From Lachnospiraceae bacterium (GTDB taxonomy: Bacteria; Bacillota; Clostridia; Lachnospirales; Lachnospiraceae): DNA of 8,606 nucleotides. The stretch is from positions 1 to 8,606 of the forward strand of contig CAAGKE010000108.1 in assembly GCA_900770325.1 (NCBI GenBank), written 5' to 3'. This document shows, in pieces, positions 1 to 5,892 of this stretch (position 1 is the first letter of the stretch; every line of letters begins with the position of its first letter). Position numbers and translations under genes: made by a program. The notes beneath the pieces were generated by a model that was not told the origin of the DNA, searched no databases, and saw nothing but the letters and a program-made list of their open reading frames with translations.

Positions 1-81
1 CCTTCAGCAATGACAAGGATGTATAACTTCCGTCAATCTGCACGGAATTATGCACGTTTTGTACGGAATGGTCAGGCATGA
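1..81 (+). CDS. 3' end of an upstream transfer-operon gene (partial)
   Basis: Frame 1 is open from the window edge to a TGA at 79-81, while the other two + frames stop within the first 25 bases. The 26 visible residues end in a basic, aromatic tail (RQSARNYARFVRNGQA). The stop lies 13 bases before the ATG of the PrgI-like gene, and that gene's ribosome binding site begins at this stop, which suggests one operon. In related Gram-positive elements the gene before prgI usually encodes a polytopic VirB6/TrbL-like channel protein, so this may be its cytoplasmic tail. That identity is inferred from gene order only; the fragment has no diagnostic motif. Confidence 0.45.
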   Translation, partial: PSAMTRMYNFRQSARNYARFVRNGQA

Positions 82-94
82 AAGGATGTAATTT

Positions 95-445
95 ATGGAT
101 AATGAACAGCCGTTAGAATTTATCGCACCCCGTAACTTCAAGCGAGGGCGCTTTTTGTTTAACCGCTTCCGTCCGATGGATGTTGGGATCTGGGCGGCGC
201 TGCTGGTGGTGACCTTCATTGTTTTTATTGCGTACATGTCAGGAGAACACTGGAATATCGGCATCGTAATTCTGATCTGGGTTCCTGCTATGGTCTGTAC
301 GTTTCTTCTGATACCGTTCGGCCAGATTTATCACAACATGCTGTTTGCGATCCGCTGCGCATGGAACTACTACAAAGCGAAGCACAACTACTACTGGGAG
401 GGGATATACAAGTATGAACCGGAAACCAAAGATGAGCCGGATTGA
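95..445 (+). CDS. prgI: PrgI-like type IV secretion membrane protein
   Basis: This 116-residue protein matches the size and layout of the PrgI family, a small integral membrane component of Gram-positive type IV secretion systems normally encoded just before VirB4. A basic N-terminal segment (residues ~12-25) leads into two hydrophobic helices at about 28-47 and 54-77, followed by an aromatic and charged cytoplasmic tail rich in Tyr, Trp and Lys. Its exact job is unknown; a VirB3-like role at the membrane next to VirB4 is usually proposed. The ATG is preceded by AAAGGATG at 81-88. Its 3' end overlaps the virB4 start by 32 bases, suggesting coupled translation. The assignment rests on size, topology and position, not on catalytic residues. 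Confidence 0.8.
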   Translation: MDNEQPLEFIAPRNFKRGRFLFNRFRPMDVGIWAALLVVTFIVFIAYMSGEHWNIGIVILIWVPAMVCTFLLIPFGQIYHNMLFAIRCAWNYYKAKHNYYWEGIYKYEPETKDEPD

Positions 446-3020
446 AAAGAAACGGGCTAATCAGCTGAAATCCGCTAAGAAAAGCGCAAAGAAGATCAAG
501 AAGAAACTTGCGACAACGCTTGCCTGGATGGACGTTTCTTCCGTCGAAGATGACCGGATAACCATTAAACGCGATAAGAAAACGCTTTTCATTAAGGGCG
601 TGAAGCTTTCCCCGCATGACATCTTTATTGATGATATTCCTACCCAGGCACAGTTAATCAATCGGCTGCGAATGGCACTAAACAACGTTCCGTATGAATT
701 GTGGTTTGGATTTGTTTATGCGCCAGTCAACATTGACCAGCACTTGAACAACCTTGATGCTGCTCTGGATGAGGAAACGGATCCGATCTGTAAGCGGATG
801 ATCCAGTCGGATCAGAGTAAAGCCGAGTGGTTTATCGGCAATTTTTCCGAGCTGGAGTTCTTTGTTATGGTCCGTGATTCTGACCAGGAACGGCTGGAGA
901 AGAAGCTCAATGATCTGTATGCCGGAATGCGTGTCGGCGGAATGGATCCTTCTATTCTGAATGCACGGGATTATTACAACTATCTTTCCTTTGTGTTTGA
1001 AAATCCGAACGTCAATGACTATGTTTTCAGCCGTGGTATCTTCAGCTTCTTTAACCAGAACTTTATCTGGAATGAGGAAGAAGAACGGTGGGAGGACAGG
1101 GACACAACCGAAACATTTGAGCGTTTCGGAGGAGATCCGATCCCGAATATTGCGCCGGAATGGAATGAAGTCAAACGATCCAGAATTGCCCCGGTGTCGC
1201 TTCAGATCAGCAGCGATCATATGATCCTGGGCGATATTTTCATGACAAATCTGCTTGTAACGTCCATTCCGCAGTTCTTCTCCCTTGGATTCTTCAGCGG
1301 GCTGCTCAATGATAAGAACATCAAGCTATCGATTACAACATCAAAGCTGAATGTCTCTACATCGGTAATGCTGCGGAAGGAATACAACGAGAAGGAGCGG
1401 GAAGTACAGCGCACAACGGATCCGTCTTACAGGCAGCGTTTAGTCAATGAATTGTCTTCCCTCGACAATTACATTAAGGACGTTCAGGCGAAAAATGACC
1501 GGACACATAACGTTACGGTGATCCTGACGATCTGCTCTGATAATCTTCAAAATTTAAGGCTTGCCAAGCGCGATATGAAGGAAAATCTACGTGGAATGGG
1601 TATCTATACCTCTGACGGAAGATTTCTTCAGGAACAGCTTTTCCGGCTGTCTAATCCATTATTTATAGATACAAAGATGGAACCGATTGTGAAGGAAAAC
1701 GTCGGGATCCCTCTGACCAGTGACGCGCTGGCCGGGCTGTATCCGTTTGTCTTTGAAACCATGAAGGACAATAACGGATTCCTGCTTGGAAACGAGCTGC
1801 ACCAGGGCGGTGTGATCCTGATGGATCCGTTCTATTATCGGAACCAGGCGGAGGATTCCAGAGGCAATAAACGTATCAACGGCAACATTGTTGTGGTCGG
1901 TGCTTCCGGAATGGGAAAGACAACGACCATGAACCTGTTTATCCGGCACTTCATTATGAAGAAAGTTAAGCTGCTATGGATTGATCCGGAGAACAAGAAC
2001 AGGTCGCTTGCCACAAAATACGGCGGAGCATTCATTGACTGGGGCGAACCAGGGAACGTTATTAACGTGTTTGATCTGAAACCGAATGATACGGATGACG
2101 CGGATGAAGGATGGCAGGAACGGATGTGGGATACCCAAATAGCCGTGAACCGTGCAATCATCCGAGTTGATACCGTCCTCCATCTTCTGTTTCCGGATCT
2201 TGACCCGCTGACGGACAGCTGCACTAATGAGATAACACTGCTTGCTTATAAGAAAGTGGGAATTGCGCCGGATAAGGACGGAGTATGGCCTTCCTTCAAA
2301 GGACGGAACCGCAAGGAATATCCAACCTTTGAAACCTTCTATGACTGCATTAAAGAAACCATAGACACCTTTACGGCGGATACAACAAGGACCCGTGAGC
2401 TGAAGATACTGAACGATCTGGAGCTTGCTATGCGCCAGATGATCCACAAGACTTCCGGTAAATACGCAGACTACTTCGATGGGTATACGACGGTAGGCGT
2501 GAAACGGACAGCACGACAGATCATGGCCTTCGGAACCAAGAGCTTGTTTAATGCGGAGGACCGTCTTCAGAGAGCGTTGTACTATGTGATGTTTAACTAT
2601 GCCTGGGCCGAGTGCCTTGACGCGAAACAATACTCTGCATTCATTATTGATGAAGCACACACAATGATCCTGAAGGACAAGACCGCAGAACTTGTTTCGC
2701 AGTTCTACCGACGCAGCCGCAAGTATCAGAACGTAATGTTGCTGGGGACGCAGGAACCACGTGACTTTGCGGATCCAAGGGTGCTGACCGATGGAAAGGC
2801 TATTTTCAATAACTCAGCCTACAAAATCGTACTTGGCCTGGGGCATGACGCGACGGAAGACATCCGGAAACTGGAAACGCTGAATGTTTCGGAGGCGGCA
2901 TTGATTGAATCCTTCCAGCAGGGCCAGGCACTTTTGCTTGCTGGTGACAGACGTATTGCCATCAATGTTTTAGCAACCGAGGATGAGCTTTCTGATATGC
3001 GGGGCAGCAGCGATTTTTAA
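414..3020 (+). CDS. virB4: VirB4-family conjugation ATPase
   Basis: This 868-residue protein is the cytoplasmic ATPase that energises assembly of the mating channel and substrate transfer. The C-terminal half is a RecA-like/HerA-FtsK type P-loop domain. Walker A is GASGMGKT at residues 496-503 (K502), Walker B is FIIDEAH with D746 and E747, and a TQEPRDF motif has Gln780, typical of VirB4. Residues ~50-480 form the usual N-terminal membrane-proximal domain. Residues 1-35 are very lysine-rich. The frame stays open back to an ATG at 345, but I place the start at ATG 414 because GGGAGGGG at 396-403 precedes it with proper spacing and the longer form would overlap prgI by 101 bases. ATG 432 is a weaker alternative. 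Length is normal for the family and no frameshift is visible. Confidence 0.95.
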   Translation: MNRKPKMSRIEKKRANQLKSAKKSAKKIKKKLATTLAWMDVSSVEDDRITIKRDKKTLFIKGVKLSPHDIFIDDIPTQAQLINRLRMALNNVPYELWFGFVYAPVNIDQHLNNLDAALDEETDPICKRMIQSDQSKAEWFIGNFSELEFFVMVRDSDQERLEKKLNDLYAGMRVGGMDPSILNARDYYNYLSFVFENPNVNDYVFSRGIFSFFNQNFIWNEEEERWEDRDTTETFERFGGDPIPNIAPEWNEVKRSRIAPVSLQISSDHMILGDIFMTNLLVTSIPQFFSLGFFSGLLNDKNIKLSITTSKLNVSTSVMLRKEYNEKEREVQRTTDPSYRQRLVNELSSLDNYIKDVQAKNDRTHNVTVILTICSDNLQNLRLAKRDMKENLRGMGIYTSDGRFLQEQLFRLSNPLFIDTKMEPIVKENVGIPLTSDALAGLYPFVFETMKDNNGFLLGNELHQGGVILMDPFYYRNQAEDSRGNKRINGNIVVVGASGMGKTTTMNLFIRHFIMKKVKLLWIDPENKNRSLATKYGGAFIDWGEPGNVINVFDLKPNDTDDADEGWQERMWDTQIAVNRAIIRVDTVLHLLFPDLDPLTDSCTNEITLLAYKKVGIAPDKDGVWPSFKGRNRKEYPTFETFYDCIKETIDTFTADTTRTRELKILNDLELAMRQMIHKTSGKYADYFDGYTTVGVKRTARQIMAFGTKSLFNAEDRLQRALYYVMFNYAWAECLDAKQYSAFIIDEAHTMILKDKTAELVSQFYRRSRKYQNVMLLGTQEPRDFADPRVLTDGKAIFNNSAYKIVLGLGHDATEDIRKLETLNVSEAALIESFQQGQALLLAGDRRIAINVLATEDELSDMRGSSDF

Positions 3021-3103
3021 CACATTGGAGCGACAATCTTCTGATTATTTTTCGGGAACATGGGATCTGTTTGCATATGAAACAGTGAAAGGAGGTCATA
3101 TCA

Positions 3104-3256
3104 ATGACCACAACTATCATTGTTTCTATTGTTATCATTGCTCTGGTTCTTATTTTTGCTCTGCTGCAAATGGCAAAACTGGAGAGGCGCATCAATGATC
3201 TCTGCATCCTTGTTGTTGCAATAACCGAAAGCCTGGGAAGTCTGGATTATTTATGA
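3104..3256 (+). CDS. 50-residue single-span membrane protein
   Basis: This small gene starts at ATG 3104 behind a near-perfect Shine-Dalgarno (AAAGGAGG, 3088-3095; 8 bases to the start), the strongest such site in the left half of the window. It lies 83 bases after virB4. The product has a polar N-terminus (MTTT), one strongly hydrophobic helix at about residues 5-21, a basic cytoplasmic-type segment (KLERR, 25-29), then a second mildly hydrophobic stretch (ILVVAI) and an acidic end. I do not recognise a family. A small membrane protein between virB4 and the wall hydrolase could be a minor channel component. The ribosome binding site, hydrophobic pattern and position argue that it is real despite its size. 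Confidence 0.7.
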   Translation: MTTTIIVSIVIIALVLIFALLQMAKLERRINDLCILVVAITESLGSLDYL

Positions 3257-3267
3257 TCAGCACGTAA

Positions 3268-3294
3268 AAAGTTGGGACGAAACGTCCCGACTTT
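3268..3294 (+). other. Strong 12-bp stem-loop, possible weak terminator or insulator
   Basis: Arms 3268-3279 (AAAGTTGGGACG) and 3283-3294 (CGTCCCGACTTT) pair over 12 bp with a single G-T wobble around an AAA loop. It starts 12 bases after the stop of the small membrane gene. Only three T follow the GC core and these lie inside the stem, so it is a poor rho-independent terminator by the usual rule. It may still end or stabilise the virB4 transcript, or separate it from the toxin-antitoxin promoter downstream. Confidence 0.5.
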
Positions 3295-3364
3295 GAGAAG
3301 ATGCCTCCTAGTATTGAAGAAGGATCTGATGATTCCGGATGAGCAGGGAATGACATTATTTTTC

Positions 3365-3393
3365 TTGCACCTTCTGTGCAAATCGTATATAAA
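3365..3393 (+). promoter_or_regulatory. Promoter of the RNA antitoxin, overlapped by a dyad
   Basis: TTGCAC at 3365-3370 and TATAAA at 3388-3393 form a sigma-70/SigA type promoter with an ideal 17-bp spacer. The expected transcription start, near 3400, falls just before the first antitoxin repeat at 3405, exactly where a type III antitoxin promoter should lie. The -35 box is also the left arm of a perfect inverted repeat, TTGCAC-CTTCT-GTGCAA (3365-3381), which could be an operator. The promoter call is strong by position and sequence; the operator is a suggestion. Confidence 0.75.
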
Positions 3394-3404
3394 GAAAGTG
3401 CTTC

Positions 3405-3524
3405 AAAAAGCGGCGATTCCGGCCAAACAAGAAACAGGAACCTAAAAAAGCGGCGATTCCGGCCAAACAAGAAACAGGAACCTAAAAAAGCGGCGATTCC
3501 GGCCAAACAAGAAACAGGAACCTA
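3405..3524 (+). repeat. Three identical 40-bp tandem repeats (antitoxin units)
   Basis: Units at 3405-3444, 3445-3484 and 3485-3524 are identical. Each begins with an A-run followed by GCGGCGATTCCGGCC and ends with GAAACAGGAACCTA. The 40-bp period is not a multiple of three and every forward frame is soon stopped, so the repeats are not protein coding. Known type III antitoxins have repeats of roughly 35-45 nt in two to six copies, so three copies of 40 fit. Perfect identity between copies suggests recent homogenisation or selection on the RNA. Confidence 0.95.
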
Positions 3525-3532
3525 AAAGAGGT

Positions 3533-3564
3533 AGAGGCGAGCAGAAATGTTCGTCTCTTTTTTT
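3533..3564 (+). terminator. Rho-independent terminator between antitoxin and toxin
   Basis: Arms 3533-3543 (AGAGGCGAGCA) and 3548-3558 (TGTTCGTCTCT) pair over 11 bp with two G-T wobbles around a GAAA tetraloop, followed by seven T (3558-3564). It lies 8 bases after the last repeat and 18 bases before the toxin start. Type III loci use such an attenuator to make antitoxin RNA in excess over toxin mRNA. Here it is also upstream of the next transfer genes. Confidence 0.9.
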
Positions 3565-3582
3565 ATTCGTTGGGAGAATGGT

Positions 3583-4422
3583 ATGGATTTTTGTACAATT
3601 GATGGCACTTTTGTCGAGTATTTATCCTCTTACGATAATCGCGTTCCAAAGGAACATGGGGATCATGCCCGCCCTTATGTTGGCATAATCTTTGCGATCC
3701 ACGGGCTGACCTATTTCGCACCACTCAGTCATCCTAAACCAAAATATCAGAAGATGAATGACTCTTTAGACTTTCTAAGAATTGCTTCTGGGGAGCTGGG
3801 AGCAATCAACCTCAACAACATGATCCCGTCTGTTGAAGGAAAGTTGAGTAAGATCGATATATCTAATTACCCAAGTCTTCCTATTGACGAACAAGAATAC
3901 CGTCATCTATTACGCAACCAAAATTTATGGGTAAACAGGAATAGCGCTCGAATCATTTCAAATGCAAAAAAACTTCATTCGCTTTATTGCAAAGGAAAGC
4001 TGAGAGGAAAATTAAAGGATCGCTGCTGCAATTTCCCGGTGCTGGAGAAAGCCTGCATTGAATATGAATATCCACTCGATGATCTTCAGCAACTTCCTAA
4101 GGCGATTGAGCCTGATCGCCTCTATCTTGCTGCGAAACCTGTTTTGAACAACTACCAGCTGATTAACAGCTTTGACTTCAGCAACGATGGATATGAAGAG
4201 GGCATCTTCCAGGGGATGAGCCTTCACCGTGACTTTGCAATCTTCGGGATAAATGCGGATCAGAATGCGTTTGCTTACAAAAGAGAGATGTTTGAATCAA
4301 CCGATGCGCCGACCTTTGAAGAAGCCATCATGAGTTCACCAGTGACAGATTTACGGCAACTTGAAATATTTATCGGGCAGCAATTTGAGGTGATGGAAAA
4401 GTCACCTTTTCTTTTTCGCTAG
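3583..4422 (+). CDS. toxN: ToxN/AbiQ-family type III toxin endoribonuclease with C-terminal extension
   Basis: Residues 1-163 follow the ToxN/AbiQ pattern from end to end: an N-terminal F-x-TI...YVEYL-like strand and helix, RPYVGI (30-35), YFAPLSHPKPK (44-54), LGAINLNNMIP (72-82), a YRHLLRNQ segment (106-113), NAKKLHSLYCKGKL (127-140) and CCNFPVLEK (148-156). These toxins are sequence-preferring RNases neutralised by the repeat RNA encoded upstream; several block phage by abortive infection and stabilise replicons. ToxN proteins are commonly about 160-200 residues, but this one has 279: residues ~164-279 form an added region I do not recognise. I chose ATG 3583, which has GGGAGA at 3572-3577, over the in-frame ATG 3547, which lies inside the terminator loop. 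The gene has no obvious promoter of its own and should be expressed by terminator read-through. Codon use is a little more AT-rich in the N-terminal part than in the neighbouring transfer genes. Confidence 0.92.
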   Translation: MDFCTIDGTFVEYLSSYDNRVPKEHGDHARPYVGIIFAIHGLTYFAPLSHPKPKYQKMNDSLDFLRIASGELGAINLNNMIPSVEGKLSKIDISNYPSLPIDEQEYRHLLRNQNLWVNRNSARIISNAKKLHSLYCKGKLRGKLKDRCCNFPVLEKACIEYEYPLDDLQQLPKAIEPDRLYLAAKPVLNNYQLINSFDFSNDGYEEGIFQGMSLHRDFAIFGINADQNAFAYKREMFESTDAPTFEEAIMSSPVTDLRQLEIFIGQQFEVMEKSPFLFR

Positions 4423-4451
4423 ATGACACATGAAACAGGGAGGAACCAAGA

Positions 4452-5891
4452 GTGGATGAAAATGCAAAACTGAAAAAGTTCCTGATGATCTTTTCAGGAT
4501 CCTTCATGATAGTCCTCCTGATCGGAAGTCTTCTGATGATGATCATCATGCTGCCGACAATCATGATTGGAGAGGTTTCCAATACACTGCAAAACATCTG
4601 GAAGTCTGACACGCTGATTCCAGGGTGGCACTCGATTCTGTCATCATGGCAGCGACAAACAAGGATCTCTGTTGACACCGCTGAAATTATGGGATGCGTG
4701 GAAGCCGGATCCGCCGATGATGCGGCATTGCGCAGCTGCCTTCAGCGTGTAGATACCAACGGGAACCTCATTTTCTCTGACGGGCAGTATGAAGACATCG
4801 GCACTTTGTTTGACAGCTACCGTTCTGACATTGATGAATACAAGGGCCAGATTGCATTGTCAGCCTTCAATCAGATCACAAGGCCAGCGATATACACTGT
4901 GACTCATTTCTATAATGCAACAGCCGGAAATCAAACAGCTGCTGCGCCGACCTGGATGGAGGACGATTCTTATACAACAATAGAGCCAGTTGAAGAATAC
5001 GAAACGGAAACTGAAAAACTGGAATGCAAAGAAACAGAACCGGAGAGACAGGTCTACCCATACTATCTGCCAACAGGATCCATTTCCAAATCGTATGGAT
5101 TCTCATTGACGAACAATGCGAAGCGGGACGCAAATGGAAACTACTCAACGTTCCAACCAGGGCCAGTCTATTCCGGCGCAGGGGAGGTGACAGCATTTTC
5201 AAAAGGGACCGTTACCGATCTCGATGGAACAACGTTGACGCTTCAGGTAGATAACGGCTTTCCGCTTTACGCTAAATATGAGGGGCTGGATCCGGCAGAC
5301 GGAATTGAAGAAGGATCAGAAGTCTACGTGACTCAGTTAATCGGATCTGCTACGGGGGATCTGACGTTTACCGTCTGGACGGAAATCAACGGAAGTCGTG
5401 AGTACATCAATCCAGACCTGTTCGGATATAACTATTCCATCGATGATTCCTTCAGTGTACCGACGGATCCGATTGATCCTGGAGCTTTCTCCGACATTCT
5501 GGAATTGTGTAAAGCACTGGAAGGAACAAAGTACACCTGGGGCGGAGAGGATCCGTCAACTGGTTTCGATTGTTCGGGACTTGTCTGGTACGTCTTTGAA
5601 AAGACCGGAACCTATCACTGGGACAGGACAACGGCAGCTGGTCAGTATCAGCAATGTTCGATGAAGCCGATTGCACTCCAGGACGCGCAGCCAGGCGATC
5701 TTATTTTCTTCTACTTCGGGGGCGGACAGATCCATCACGTTGGAATCTGGATCGGTGACGGCAGCGGAGAGTTCTGGTCCGCAATTAACGGAGGTGTGAG
5801 AAGGACAACGATCAATCTGTACATCATCGGATCGAGATCCGCTGGTGCAACAGGCGAGTATACATTCGGACGTTTAGCGACAGGAGGATAA
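4452..5891 (+). CDS. Membrane-anchored NlpC/P60 peptidoglycan hydrolase with degenerate M23-like domain
   Basis: This 479-residue protein should open the peptidoglycan for the mating channel, the role of CwlT-type proteins in other Gram-positive conjugative elements. It starts at GTG 4452 behind GGGAGG (4438-4443). A single membrane helix lies at about residues 9-39, then an unassigned segment to ~200 that includes an acidic Glu/Thr-rich linker (~175-198). Residues ~200-325 look like a LytM/M23 beta domain (SYGF, GTVTDLDGTTLTLQVDNG, GSEVYV, YINPDLF) but lack its metal-binding His and Asp. Residues ~345-475 are an NlpC/P60 (C40) cysteine peptidase with FDCSG (C374), the PGDLIFF motif, and HHVGIWIG (H428, H429; the second His is the likely catalytic one). 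No lysozyme/SLT domain is evident, unlike CwlT. The next gene follows after one base. Confidence 0.9.
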   Translation: MDENAKLKKFLMIFSGSFMIVLLIGSLLMMIIMLPTIMIGEVSNTLQNIWKSDTLIPGWHSILSSWQRQTRISVDTAEIMGCVEAGSADDAALRSCLQRVDTNGNLIFSDGQYEDIGTLFDSYRSDIDEYKGQIALSAFNQITRPAIYTVTHFYNATAGNQTAAAPTWMEDDSYTTIEPVEEYETETEKLECKETEPERQVYPYYLPTGSISKSYGFSLTNNAKRDANGNYSTFQPGPVYSGAGEVTAFSKGTVTDLDGTTLTLQVDNGFPLYAKYEGLDPADGIEEGSEVYVTQLIGSATGDLTFTVWTEINGSREYINPDLFGYNYSIDDSFSVPTDPIDPGAFSDILELCKALEGTKYTWGGEDPSTGFDCSGLVWYVFEKTGTYHWDRTTAAGQYQQCSMKPIALQDAQPGDLIFFYFGGGQIHHVGIWIGDGSGEFWSAINGGVRRTTINLYIIGSRSAGATGEYTFGRLATGG

Positions 5892-5892
5892 C

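Larger units (their letters stand above)
3400..3564 (+). ncRNA. toxI: Type III antitoxin RNA (ToxI-like precursor)
   Basis: The predicted RNA runs from the promoter at 3365-3393 through three tandem 40-nt units to the terminator at 3533-3564. In type III systems (ToxIN, AbiQ/antiQ, CptIN, TenpIN) the antitoxin is a short tandem-repeat RNA encoded directly upstream of the toxin; the toxin cuts the precursor into single units that fold as pseudoknots and hold it inactive. All these elements are present in the right order. Each unit can form a small H-type pseudoknot by hand folding: GGC with GCC, and UUCC with GGAA, bridged by the A-rich AAACAAGAAACA. Unit junctions fall in an A-run, consistent with the adenine-rich cleavage sites of ToxN. 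Transcription start and processing sites are inferred. Confidence 0.85.

Noticed and set aside
345..413. N-terminal extension of VirB4 back to ATG 345
   Set aside because: It would overlap the PrgI-like gene by 101 bases, has a Thr-rich unlikely peptide, and a good ribosome binding site fits ATG 414 instead.
3329..3445. Short frame of 38 codons entering the first 40-bp repeat
   Set aside because: It has only a weak ribosome binding site, spans the promoter and stops in the first repeat. The 40-bp period breaks any reading frame, and the repeat is better explained as antitoxin RNA.
3192..3506. Minus-strand frame of 104 codons across the repeats
   Set aside because: It is antisense to the repeat RNA, its repeated Phe/Leu/Arg content simply reflects the tandem repeats, and no ribosome binding site or promoter is seen.
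3405..3524. Reading the tandem repeats as CRISPR or replication iterons
   Set aside because: There are no unique spacers, the units are directly adjacent and identical, no Rep gene is present, and a ToxN-like gene with intervening terminator follows.
3547..3582. Toxin start at ATG 3547
   Set aside because: This ATG begins in the loop of the rho-independent terminator, and the added residues are encoded by its stem and T-run. ATG 3583 has its own ribosome binding site and gives the standard ToxN N-terminus.
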